In this document: one piece after another, positions 1 through 13,500 of the stretch
Layout of the letters: the number at the start of each line of letters is the position of its first letter
Position numbering within the stretch: position 1 is the first letter of the stretch
Program-made: the position numbers and the translations under genes
DNA from: Siphonodentalium dalli
Lineage: Eukaryota; Mollusca; Scaphopoda; Gadilida; Siphonodentaliidae
Direction of reading: 5' to 3'
Length of the DNA stretch: 64,000 nt
NCBI GenBank assembly: GCA_032622095.1
Contig: CP136061.1
Span: 202,422,244-202,486,243 of the forward strand
Notes under the pieces: generated by a model
Told to the model about the DNA's origin: nothing
Databases searched by the model: none
The model's input: only the letters and a program-made list of their open reading frames with translations

Positions 1-660
1 GTTCAGGCTGGCGGCAACAAGCCAATATAACATAGGGACAATTTTTGGTATGTGTGTTAATTGTCACATGCGAGAGCTGCACACAGAAAATCGGGTCCGG
101 CCCGACTTTCTAACCAGAGTTATGCCACTTATTTCTATTTATAGAAATTTGATGTCCGTTAGAGAGATAACTTGAACAACCAATTTCATTCATATGTGAT
201 ATATAGAACTCTCACAACAATATCTCAATCGAGGTCGAAAACCAGATTTGTCTGATTATTTTTACCAGAGTTATGCCCTTAATTTGTCTAGTTTTAGCAA
301 CTTTAGCTCAGTGCGATAACTTGAAAAAACCTCAACGACCTTTCACAACAATATCTCGAACAAGTCCAAAGGCCAGATTTGTCCATTCCTTTTACCTGAT
401 TTATGGCCCTTAGTTCGTCTATTTTTAGCAGTTTTATGACCGTTATTGCGAAAACTTGAACAAACGTCATCCGATTCCATTCATATTGAGTACTAGTATA
501 TGGATCTTTCACAACAACAAATGAGGTTTGTCCGATTTTTTTTACGTGAGTTATGGCACTTAGTTCTGAGTTATGAGTCCATTTTTAGTGATTCTCAGTC
601 AGACATATTCACTGTTACATGTATGGGCAAAAAAACTCGACCAGAGCCATCTTTGATGCA
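1..660. repeat. Degenerate tandem units of about 145 bp
   Basis: Motifs TTTTTACCAGAGTTATGCC, GATAACTTGAACAA and CTCACAACAATATCTC recur at roughly 140-150 bp spacing (about 107, 258, 390 and 537). It is part of an upstream reelin intron; no exon was found before 1458. Confidence 0.6.
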
Positions 661-741
661 ACCCTTGTTATTATATGTGCCTTTAAATATTAATGCTTAA
701 AGTCAGCGTAAAGTATGCTAAATTATGCAGCATTTTCACTT

Positions 742-1194
742 TTAACCCTTTACCCAACAAAACGGCCAAAAACGCCCAAATAAAGCTTCAACAGCCTAAA
801 ATACCCTGTGCCAATGCATTCTCGTATAAATGCGAGTCGATCATAGGTCGCCTCGCATATATAAGAGAATGCATTGGCCTAACAATTTTTTATCATTTTT
901 TTAAAATAAATGTTTCTTACAATTTTTAGGACATAAAATAAAAAACATCCATTACCCTGCAGGGAGCCCCACACATATATACAAGCATATAGAAGAGTGT
1001 CGTCTGCTCATGTTTGTCTGGGGCTCTGTATGGGTGAAATTATAAATTGTTAAAGAATACAAGAACAAATTCTTAAAATTGTAAAAAATTGTTAGGCCAA
1101 TGCATTCTCTTATATATGCGAGGCGACCTATGGTCGACTCGCATATATAAGAGAATGCATTGGCACAGGACCGTTCTGTTGGGTAAAGGGTTAA
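742..1194. mobile_element. TTAA-type (piggyBac-like) MITE, ACCCAACA family
   Basis: The ends are TTAACCCTTTACCCAAC and GTTGGGTAAAGGGTTAA. The interior has two palindromic CCAATGCATTCTC...GAGAATGCATTGG modules separated by about 200 bp. Related full copies are at 29984 and 52429. Confidence 0.85.
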
Positions 1195-1457
1195 TAGCAC
1201 AACAAATTAAACAATACACGGAAAGCAGCACCTGGTTGACCCAACTTTCTGACACTGATCAGCTGATAGGTAGAAAACCACTTTCAAGTGTTGACATCAT
1301 GACATTATTCGGCAAGCTACAGTGAAATAACAAAATTGTATTTCTGTATTTCACTGTAGCTTATAAGAGATATGTACGACGATTTATGTTTTGGTTAATT
1401 TTCTGCTATTTTATAGACAAGCATATAATAAATAGAAATGCTATATTTACTTTACAG

Positions 1458-1598
1458 ATCATATGCTGTGAGGTTCCGATGGATACAGGCACCTGGTTTC
1501 GATCAGAAACAGACCTGGGCACTCGGCTCTGTTTACATCGGTAATGGGTGTTCACATAGATGTAACGGACATGGCCGCTGTCAGGATAAAAGCTGCGA
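1458..1598 (+). CDS. RELN: Reelin exon: end of subrepeat 6A and first half of EGF-like module 6
   Basis: The acceptor is TTTACAG and the donor GTAAGT. The exon encodes an RFRWIQAP stretch, the WALGSVYIG segment that ends an A subrepeat, and the first four EGF cysteines (residues 31, 35, 41, 46). It enters with one base of a split codon and leaves in phase 2. It is the first reelin exon visible in the window. Confidence 0.93.
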
Positions 1599-4500
1599 GT
1601 AAGTATACTTCTCTGTCTGGGATCACAATTATTCTTTCATGGAAATATTAAACCGGAAGTATGTTTGGGACATTTAACCCTTTCGATACTAAATGGATTC
1701 TCCCACTCAGTTATAAAAGTATACATTGGAATGGTCTATTATTCATCTGGAGGGGTTTTCAGGAAAATAAGCAGGCGACAGACTCGGATAATACAAATAC
1801 AGAAGTGGTTCTATTTATTGAATGGAAATGTTCAGATAATTTATTGCACACCCAATGCGAAATACAGCAAATTAAATATAGAAGATTTCAAAACGTTCAA
1901 TAAACATTTGTGTATTGTTCTTGAACAATACAAACTGATTACGTCAACAACATCATTGGTGACATCAACCATAACAGACAATTTCTTCCCTAAATTATTA
2001 GGTATAGTCTACATTAAGCACATATTTGATAAATTAAATAAACAATATAGACCTAAATTTTAGTATAGTATTATACAAGCTACAATCTTCAGAGTGTGCA
2101 ATAAACATAGAACAACACAGTTTTGTGAACATGTTAATGTTATTGCACTCATTTGTAATGCCACGAGGTAAAACTCGAACCTCCAGTTCTCGTTTTACGA
2201 TCGTGTCACAACAAACTTGTGCAATAACATTATCACACACTTGTGTCGTTCTATCTATAGGTTCAACAATAATCTAAACATCTCCTAAGGGATAACTACT
2301 CGTCGATGAGTATTTATTATAGAAAGGGTTAAAGTACATCAAGATGTTCACAGAGGGTACAGCTGAAAAATCATACAAAGTTTGTTAAATCATTATTACC
2401 AAGAAAAACATGAACAAACAGTACAAATTTATTCTTATTGTCATTATTAATCAGTGTTATTGTTTTCCAAATTTCAGCAAAGAACAATAACTCTAATTTA
2501 AAATAGTGACAACGATGATTATTATCAGTTACAGGGGCTGCAAATTTCATCATTAACTTTTAATATTTTAACGGCAGAAATGGCTGAAATCAAGTCCTTA
2601 CATATTATTTTCTTGGTACAGTGTATTAACCCTTCCGTGACTGGGGTTTCCTGAAAATGTTTTGCCAAAACCCTGTGCTGGTGCATTCTCTTATATATGC
2701 GAATCTCTCTTATGGAGCCTCGCATATATAAGAAAATTCATCGGCCTAACAATATTTACCTTGACCTTGTAAGCCAGTGCATTCTCTTATATATGCGAGG
2801 CTCCCTATGGGAGACTCGCATATTTAAAACAATGCACTGGCACATGACCTTTAATTCTGCAACAAGAGACTTATCCCTGTCATGACAGGAGCTGCGTGAG
2901 TGCAGCATTGAAGATTATGTGGCAGTGGGAGCCTTGCATCTATAAGATAATTCACTGGCTTACAAGGTCAAGGTAAATATTTGTTAGGCCAATGTATTCT
3001 CTTATATATGCGAGGCTCCCTATGGGAGACTCACATATATCAGAGAGTTCATTGGGACCTTGTTGTCACAAAATTTCAGGAAGCTCCTGTCATGGAAGGG
3101 TTAAACTAACTTTGAATGGTTACAGAAAGAACAAATATTCATGAGTAAATCTTTATGGGAAAATATCAAGCCATATAAACCTTTCCTAAATTCATTCTGC
3201 CATTTGGTTATAAAATTATACATCTAAACACCTTAGTGTTGTTGCCTATAACCAATTTAAAAAATGCAATGAACCAACGCACAACAGACCTAACGGAACA
3301 GACTTGTCTAAACACTCCTTATGTGCCTAATGCTAAGCTACCAATGTAAATAATTGACAGAAAACAATGCAATATATTCTATGTTTCATTATCGTACAGA
3401 ATCAGACCTGAAAATATGGCACAGGGCATTTTCAGAATGAGGTCCCCAGAGGGTGAATTTAGTGATGCTACCCCTCACAGTGTGCTAGCACCACCAAATT
3501 CATCTTCTGTGGACATCATTCTTCATGGCCTCATCTGCTATGGGAAACAGACACACATATTTAAGTTTCCAGATGGTGAAGATGATGATGTACACACCCA
3601 TTGGGCACCTCATTAATGCATTGTGTCCTCTGCCAATTTGGGTTTCTAAAAAAACTTGTTAATTTGATAATAAAGATACTTTCCAGAGAAGATGGGGCCT
3701 AAATAGAATGAGGTTTCCAGAAAGTGAATTTAGTGATGCCAGCTCGCTGTTCGGGGTAGCATAACTAAATTCACCTTCTGGGGACTTCATTTTGACAGCA
3801 CAATATTTTCAGGCCTGTACAGAATTAATGCTTCTTCTGTTTCGTTACAGATGTGATGAGGGATGGATCGTGATGAATGTGGAGAATTAATCCTACTTCT
3901 GTCTCGTTACAGATGTGATGCGGGATGGATCGGTGATGAATGTGGAGAATTAATCCTTCTTCTGTCTCATTACAGATGTGATGAGGGATGGATCGGTGAT
4001 GAATTTGGAGAATTAATCCTTCTTCTGTCTCATTACAGATGTGATGAGGGATGGATCGGTGATGAATGTGGAGAATTAATCCTTCTTCTGTCTCTTTACA
4101 GATGTGATGAGGGATGGATTGGTGATGAATGTGGAGAATTAATGCTTCTTCTGTTTCGTTACAGATGTGATGAGGGATGGATAGGTGATGATTGTGGAGA
4201 ATTAATCCTTCTTCGGTTTCGTTACAGATGTGATGAGGGATGGATCGGTGATGAATGTGGAGAATTAATCCTTCTTCTGTCTGTCTCTTTACAGATGTGA
4301 TGAGGGATGGATTGGTGATGAATGTGGAGAATTAATGCTTCTTCTGTTTCGTTACAGATGTGATGAGGGATGGATCGGTGATGAATGTGGAGAATTAATG
4401 CTTCTTCTGTCTTGTTACAGATGTGATGAGGGATGGATTGGTGATGATTGTGGAGAATTAATCCTTCTTCTGTCTCTTTACAGATGTGATGAGGGATGGA

Positions 4501-7500
4501 TAGGTGATGAATGTGGAGAATATAAAGGAAACCTGCCGACATCTCTGGCTGATTCCTTCGATCCAGGTCACCAGCCTGATAACTGGCTTAAAATTTCTGG
4601 TGGAAAATCGGAAAAAGTCTGCAAAGTTCTCGGTGCCAAGAATGCTATGCATTTTGATGGGGTATGCACTAAGAGACAGATTTTACTGTGTTTCCTGGAC
4701 TACGTTTTTCTGTCTACAAAATTGTGAAGAATGACAAAATATATTGTATTCCTAATTTTCACCTTACTGTAATGTGTCATGAAATGCTAAGCTGGGATTT
4801 TCAGATGTGCAAAATCCTTATAACGGTATACAGATGATATGCCTCAAAAAACTTAACTGAATTATTAAGTGATCGCAATTTTGTCCCCAAAAAGATAACT
4901 GTTTTAGTCTCCAATGTGTAACAATAGAGAGTCCTCCGTGTTAATTTCTGAATTATATTGTCTCACTGCATGCAACATTTAATGGACTACAATTATATAT
5001 GCAAACAACGTCGTCTTTTGATGGGTCTATGAGCATATAGAATTGTCAGTGAACGAACTCAAGAGAGGCTATTGTTCTATAGGCTTGAAATTGAAAAGGC
5101 TTCAAACTTGATCGGAAAATTTGCCCATTGGCCAATTTGGCCACCAACAGCATGAACCCATTGCAGACTTTGATATTTGGGGGAACTCTATGATATAAAG
5201 TCAAATAATAAATATTATTTGAGTCTCAGACACCGCCGCATTGAAATAAATGACACGCATTGGACATTTTTATTTCCATTTTTGATATCATGAGAAGAAA
5301 AAAATTAAACTTTGTTTTTTTTTCATTTTTTTTTAAATTATTTTGGTATGTATTTACTAACATGTGTATTGAGCATTAAATGCAACATAGATGAACTCTT
5401 AACATATCTCTGTGTTTGACAGATTGACTACCATGTATACACATAGTGACATAGAACATTAAATAGATGACTACATTGAAGAAAATAATTAGCTGATCCT
5501 CATATTCCAACGTGTTCTAAGTTTAACTCCAGATAAAAGTGAAAGACACTGAAGGAGATTTAGAATGTTATAATGTATAATGTTATAATGTAGAGGTGTC
5601 AATTTATATACACCAATAACAATTGTGAATAGTCATAGGGGCATTAGAACATTTTATCACATAATTAACCCACAAAACCAGCTTCATAATTATTGGTAAG
5701 TCACACGTGTAATATTAGCGCGTTCGATGACGTCACGCCATTATTTAAATGACTTGTGATTGCTGAAGTTTATGATTGCTGTTTTCGATGAATACTTCGC
5801 GTTGCTTCGCGTTTATTTGATCATGTGATAAAAGTTATCTCAAACTCGTTCTATTTTATACGCAATTTATCAACCTCGTCCACTAAATTCTATTTGAGCC
5901 TCGGTTAAATTTAGTGAACTCGGTTGATAAATTCCGTATAAAATAGAAACTCATGTGAGATCCCCTATATATGTTATCCCTGTGTCATACAGGTATACTA
6001 GTAGCACAATGTAATTTTATATCAGATTAAATGAGTGTGCATGTATATGCAGAAAAAAGTTCCCTCTACATTTTCTGACTGTTAATAGATAAGAGAAGCT
6101 ATCATGATCCATGTTAACAATGTGCACACAAAAATAAAAAATAAAAATAAAGTCCTCCCTGTAGGAGTCCCTCACTGATTCCGAAAAAAAATTGTTTGAG
6201 ACTCAAATTATAATATTTTTTTTACCTAATCATCTGTCTATTTTTCAGGGTTGCTCTAGGCTTCTGGAATCCCGTGAGTTGAACCTGACAGATGCAGTGT
6301 TTGTACAGTTTGATTTCCTGTATGGATGTAATGCTGCACCATTCACCAGAAATCAGGGTGTTATTGTTGACTACTCCGTTGATGGTGGTATTACCTGGAT
6401 GCCACTAATAGAACTCTACTACAACATGTACAGATTCCCAGAGTAAGTGGTGGAATGTTCAGGGCTAGCATCACCAAATTCACCCTCTGGGATACCTCAT
6501 TCTGCTTAGGCCTCAACTGCTATGGGCGACCTAGCCGGATCAGATTGAAGTTCCCCAGTTGAAGTTGGTGATGTTCACCCATTATAGACACTTCAATTAT
6601 GCATTTTATCTTTTGCAAATTAGGTGATATAGAAACTTCCCAGAAGGAAAAAAGTAACTAAAACAACTTTAATTTCAGACAATAGATACTTTCCAGAAGA
6701 TTGATGTCCCCAGAGGGTGAATTTTGTTATGCTAGCCTGCTGTGCTAGCATCACTAAAATCACCCTCTGGGGACCTCATCCTGCAAATGACAGACACACT
6801 ATTTGCAGGCTTGATAACAGACCAACTCCCTGAGTGAAAAATGTCACATAATCATCAAAATTAATTGATTAATACTCTCTATATAATTATTTACATGTGA
6901 GTTTTATACTTTTGTTTTATTTTTATCGATAACAGCAAATGAGCCGATATAGCTCATCAGGAAATATATCATCTGACATTACATGACATGTCCATGATAC
7001 TGAGAGAGTAATTAGAAGTCAAAACACTTACCCTGGTGTTGATTCCGTGGTGCATATTTCACTTTTCCAATTCCACTTCTGGTTATCGATTGTACACAGT
7101 GAACAAGTCTTAGGTGTAAAAAATAACCAATGTAACAATTTTTTAAAAGTTTTCTCTTGCCATGATACAATTTGGAAGAGAACTGTAGCATTAACTATTT
7201 GGTATGATAAAGACAATTTATGTGTAATGCCTTAAATAATCGATTCCTTAACCACAGCCCATAATTCTGCTGTGGTTAAGGAGTCGATTATTTAGGGCTG
7301 AGAGCTTTCCGATGAATGGCAACAAGCTATATTTCCGACTAAATCCTGAAAAGTTACACATAATTCTTCTGTGGTTAAGGAGTCGATTATTTAAGGCTGA
7401 GAGCTTTCCGATGAATGGCAACAAGCCATAATTCTGACTAAAATCTGAAAAGTTACCCATAATTCTGCCGTGGTTAAGGACTCGATTATTTAGGGCTGAA

Positions 7501-10500
7501 AGCTTTCCGATGAATGGCAACAAGCCATTGCCGACTAAATCCTGAAAAGTCACCCATAATTCTGCTCTGGTTAAGTAGTTGATTGTTTTGGGCATTACTG
7601 TATATGTATCTTTACAGGTTTGTGAGTACAAAACTCCCTGCAGAAGCCAAGACTAATGGTGTTAGAATAAGATGGTGGCAGCCGGAACACAGTGGTTTTA
7701 TGCTAGGAGACTGGGCCATCGATAACATTAGAATCGCTGGAAATGATATAAACCCTGACACACTAATAGGCGACTTCAACAAGCCTATAATAACTACAGA
7801 CTGGCTGAATACAAACAACATGGAACGAAAGCCGTATTGTGACCAACCAGGAGCATTTGTTGGGGAGACGACTGTGGACGAACCATCGTCTCTAGTGTCA
7901 CGTGACCTCCAGCTGTACGATGGTCATGTGATGCAGTTTATGATTAACGTCGGATGTGACATTTCATGGAAGCACCCAGTGAATCCGGTTAATTTGGATT
8001 ACTCTACAGATCATGGTGTTACATGGAAAAATCTCCGAACCCAATGTCTAACGAACGATCCAAGTTGCCAGAATGGACCTGAGATGTCGACGTCATATTA
8101 TCCAGTGACAATAAATGGAGGATGGCAAAGAGTAGTTCTACCTCTGAGTGGCCTGCCAGTTTCTAAGTAAGATTTAACCCTTCCATGACTGAACCGTAAT
8201 GAAATTTTGCTGAAAACCATGTGCCAATGCATTTCCTTATATATGCGAGTCTCCCATAGGGAGCCTCGCATATACAAGAGATAACATTGGCCTAACAATA
8301 TTAAGCTTGACCTTGTAAGCCAGTGAATTCTCTTATAAATTGCGAAGCTCCCTATGGGAGTCTCACATATATAAGAGAATGAACTGGCACAGGATCTTTA
8401 ATGCTGCACCAGGGTTCATTATCGTTTTAATAGATGACTCTGTTACATTGATCTCTTGTGTTGGTCTCTGTGTTGGTCTCTGCATTGACATGATCTGTTG
8501 TTTTACGTTAATATGTTCACAGGGGTGCATTGCATTATAACGCAGAGCTTCCGATTGTAGCTGATAAGTTCGATATTGGAATGAGTATAATTGCAAATCA
8601 ATCAATCTATTATAAATAAATTCTAAGATAATGATAAACCTGCCAAATCCCAATACATAAATCTTTATTTTTTCATAAATACAATTAAATTCCCCTTCTC
8701 AAACTAATCTGCCATCTTTGATCGATTTGAAAACAAGAAATGTCATGGCGAACATGCTTTATTGCCATATAAGGTATGCATTGGGGTTTAACTGTATTGA
8801 GCTGAAAATAGGATCTCTCCATTGGGTGCATTAATGGATACAATGTAAGATGCATCGCCGTCGTCTAAATGCCTTTTAATAGTGGTATTGCTTGTATTTC
8901 AATTTCAAGTCAACACACCAATGCTCAATGCAGCGGATTTGTTAAAAAAATTTCCATGATATCTGCAAGAGAATTTTACTGCGGGAAGCTTCACCTCATT
9001 TACTTATGTTATTACTTTGCCTCATTCCATTTGATCTGGTTTCGAATTCTGTGAAATCGGAACAACCCAACCTGGAAATTTTTGTATCGATGAGTGAAAC
9101 ATGCTGCTTTCAGTCGAGATACATGCACACATTAAAATTAAGAACATGGTCGGTGGTTTCCGGTTTCAATTTAAGCTCCTTATGCACCTTGGGGGGAAAG
9201 GATACGCACATACAACAGACTTCGTCCATTCATTTTCACCAGAGTTATGGCCCTTGTTAGACTTTGAAATGTATATATTTTGTGTGTACGAACATTTCAG
9301 CTTGTAACTCAGGCATGGGTCATTGGATTTGGTTGTGCATTGGTATGGTGATAGCGCAGCATTGGGGAAAGAATACCCACTTACTATATGGTCCATTCAT
9401 TGTTACAATAGTTAGGGCCCTTGTTTGACTAGGCAATTTGTGAATTTTGTGTCTATAAAAACATTTCATATTGTAACTTGGGTTTGGATCATCGAATTTG
9501 GCTGTGATTTGGTAAGTTGATAGCACGGCTTAAGGGGAAGGATACCCACTTACTATAGAGTTTGTCCATTCATTGTTACAATAGTTATGGCCCTTGTTTG
9601 ACTATAGGCAATTTGCTAATGTTATATCTATATGAACATTTCACACTGTAGATCAGGTGTGGATCATCAGATTTGGCTGTGATTTGGTATGTTGATAGCC
9701 CAGCTTGAGGGAAATGATGCCCATTTACTGTAGGGTCCATCCATTCATTGTCACAATAGTTACGGCCCTATTGGACTTAGAAATAATCATTTAATTTACA
9801 CAGCATTGTAACTCCAGTAGCAATGGTCAAACTTGAATGCTGTTTGCAATGCTAATATACCAGGATTGTTGGAGGAAAACAGATGTTTCATCCATGTTTT
9901 TTTTTTGGTCAGAGTTATTGCCCTTGTTGGATTTTAATATCTTTTATTCATTCTGCAAATGTCCGGCACCCTATTGTGAGGCCTGGACACAAGTCCATTT
10001 TTTATTTTTTCTGCGAATTCAACTACTCCGTTGTTTACCTTTAATGTATATCCTCACCAAGAGACACAAACATGACACTATAAGGAATGTGCGTCACGCG
10101 TAGTGATGCAAACATTTACGTCATGACATCAGTCTTTCTGAGCAATCAGTCACTTGAAATTTCCATTCATTTGTATCCTAGTTGATATAACACCAGCAAG
10201 CTACATTTGATTGAAATACAGGCAATTGTCCTCATATCTAATTGAAATTATGACAACTTTCAATTTAAAATTATTTTTTTCATAACTACGATTTAGTTCT
10301 ACTGTGGTTATAAACATTTAACACATGAAATTATGTTTGAACATTTACACCCACAGTAGAAATTTATACCCACAGTAGTAAGTTGTATACCTTCAGTAGG
10401 GTGTAAAGATGAAATTTACAGAATAGGTGTTACTGTAGTGCCCTAAATAATCGACTCCTTAACCCCAGCAGAGTTATATGGGTAACTTTTCTGGATTTAG

Positions 10501-13500
10501 TCGGAAATATGGCTTGTTGCCATTCATCGGAAAGCTCTCACTGAGAACTTTCCGATGAATGGCAACAAGCCATATTTCCGACTAAATCCTGAAAAGTTAC
10601 CCATAATTCTGATGTGGTTAAGGAGTCGATTATTTAGGGCATTACTGAATATACACAATAGCATAAGCAATTATGGTGTAAAATAATTTACTTTGGTTTG
10701 CAGTAATACAAGATTTAGATGGCGTCAGCAGCCAAATGGTGAGGAACCGCAGTCGTGGGCCTTGAAAGATGTTTATATTGGTCCGCCTTGTCCAGATAAC
10801 TGCCATGGACATGGTGTGTGTCAATACCCGATTTGTGTTTGCGATGAGGGATATGACGGATCAAGCTGTATGACTGAACTGCCAACAGAGAATCCAGTAA
10901 GTTGATTGAAACCAATTCATTTTATTATCCATCTGGAGCCCTAGGATATGAGCAGACGACTGACATACAAAAAATAATATAAGTGTAGAAGAATTCATAT
11001 TCATTGGTGGGAAATGTTTAGATAATAAGTTCAACAAACGACCTACTCTATGATAGCTAGGCATCTCTAGAGATGTATAGACACAGGTTTAAAATGTTAC
11101 ACAATACCGCTTTCAATCACACTTTCAGAAAGACAACACAGGTCAATTGGAAAGAATTAGCTATGTATTTTGTGGTGTTTGAAGTTTTGTGTGCAGTTTT
11201 TAACGACGCCATTATAATTAAACTGAGCAAAATGGCCATGTCCATTGAAATAGTGCTGCATGGTCGTCACAAATATGAGAAACTTGCATGTATGGTACTT
11301 GATATAAAAATACTCAGTAAATTTGCAAATATATTCAACCGCAGGGCTGACGTTGTATATTGAATACCGACCCACAAAAGTGCTAACAGTGATGATGGAT
11401 ATGTGTTATATGTGAATGCTCTTTGACCTTTCAGACTCAGCTTAAAGACACATTCAATGATCAGCCAATTAATACAACCAAATGGTTAACAGTACAGGGC
11501 GGGGACATACAGGATCCATGTGCAACCATGGAGGAGGGGACCGCTTTGGTGTTATCCGGACCTGGTAATAGAGTGGCTGTCACCAGGGACCTTGACTTGA
11601 GGAATGCTAAGTATGTTTAACCTTTTCTATATTAAATGGATTCTCCCATGGACCCAGTAATAATGGTGTATATTCCAATGGTCTCCAGGGTTATTCAGGA
11701 TATACAAAGCAGACAGCAGACAGAAAAACAGATAATACAAGAGCAGAAGGATTCATATTTATTGGTGGGAAATGTTCAGATAATAAGTGCAACACATTTT
11801 TTTAACTTATTATCGGAATATTTCCTGAAGGAACTACTCGTAAATGAGTATTTAGTATAGAAATAGCTAAATTGGAATTTGCTGTGTGTTGGTTTTGAGA
11901 ATTGTGTAATGCAATTGTGGCTCCACCATGGTTCGAAATGTGCAAATCCTTAAACTCCCTAGTGACATTGCCATCTCCTATAACATGGCCAAAGCTAAAG
12001 TGGCCTACAGGATTTACGATGTCAGTGGCAAATTGGACAATGCATGGCCAATGATATTCTCATTTGACAAACATTCTCACTTGATAAGCTATGCGGGATA
12101 GCATCACTAAATTAACCCTCTGGGGACCTCATTCTGCTTAGGCCCCATCTTCTTTGGAAAGCTTCTTTATTATCAAATTTCTATAGAAACATATAGATTC
12201 TATTTCTTTTTTAGTTTAGTTTCTCTATATTCCCAAATTGGCAGACGACGCATTGCATAATTGAGGATCCCAATGGCTCCACATCACAGTATTCACCATT
12301 TGGGAACTTCAATCTGAATCATCCCTAAATTAACCATCTGGGGACCTCATTCTGCAAATGACAGGCACACTAAACTCAGGCTTGGTAAGAATCCTTACAT
12401 TATTTTCATTCACTTGTGATCTATTACTTACAGATTTATCCAGTATACAGCATCTGTCGGAGGCACTGGAAGTTTTCCTGGTTGCTTCCAACCTTCACAA
12501 GAAGAAGACAGCGTCATACTACAGCATTCAAATGATGGAGGTAAGAACCATTGTAGTGTTGTGTACTCGTTGTTGAGTTAATGTAGCCTATGTTGAACTG
12601 TATAAGAATGCGTTGTTAATGTATCTGTTATTCACAACCAGGTTTTATCTTGTCTGGTTTGCTCCTGAAGTTCGGGCAGTGTTTTCTTATCTCGTCGAAT
12701 GAACTTTGTCTCTATAGATCATCGTTGTTTGTGTAGAGCTAAACTGGCTTATTACCTCATTATCTACTGGCGAAGCATTACCTGTTTCTCGATCATTATT
12801 ATATATATTAATGATCCTGGCTTGGCACGAGGTGTCGAGTCTATAGTGATGTGTATAGGTAACATAAGTACATGTTTAACTTCACAGATATTTTACAATA
12901 CTGTGTCATTGAAAAATTAAAGCAGGTATGTTTAAAAAAACAAAATATGTCACATCTTGCTGAGTGATGGACGTTTCATACCATGAAGAATGTTCTGTAC
13001 CCTCTGAAAATACCTTCAAGGTTCTAAATGTTTCGTACCAGTGGTTTGGTCATTTCATACTAAGATTATTTGCATTATTATTATTATTACCATGCAAAAT
13101 CATTGTCTGTTGTTTAACCCTTTTAGTGCCAAGTCTGATTTTTGTATCAACCCATATTTCCTTGATCATTTTTCAAATTTATTGATTATAATAATGTGAT
13201 ACATTGATGGAAAGAGCTCTAAGAGCTCTTTCGATCAATGTATCACATTATTATAATCATTAAATTTGAAAAATTATCAAGGAAATATGGGTTGATACAA
13301 AAATCGGACTTGGCACTGAAAGGGTTAAAAGCCTGTTCCTCACATCTCACATTCAACGGTCTGTGGATTAACCCATTACTAAATGGATTCTCCTCCTCAG
13401 TTATAAAAGTATACATTGGATTGATTGAATTACTCATCTGAACATTATATAAAGCAATGTGTGTATTCAAGTTGTTAACATGCATCTCATAAGCTTATGA

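Noticed and set aside
1089-1325. Frames carrying CILLYMRG...TRIYKRMHWH, which appear many times in the window
   Set aside because: This peptide is the translation of the CCAATGCATTCTC palindrome and recurs wherever that module lies, in either orientation.
1-1457. An additional upstream reelin exon
   Set aside because: No acceptor-donor pair with reelin-like sequence ending in phase 2 was found. The stretch consists of tandem units and a TTAA-type MITE.
3863-4300. A 145-residue repeat protein (CDEGWIGDECGELILLLSHYR units) as an independent gene
   Set aside because: It is the open frame of the splice-acceptor minisatellite. Each unit contains an intron-type pyrimidine tract and AG, so it is treated as an array of exon starts, not a gene.
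7583-8170. Reading the 195-residue frame as a gene starting at its first Met
   Set aside because: The first residues come from the MITE and the acceptor region. Reelin sequence starts at FVSTKLP after TTTACAG, and the phase fits the preceding exon.
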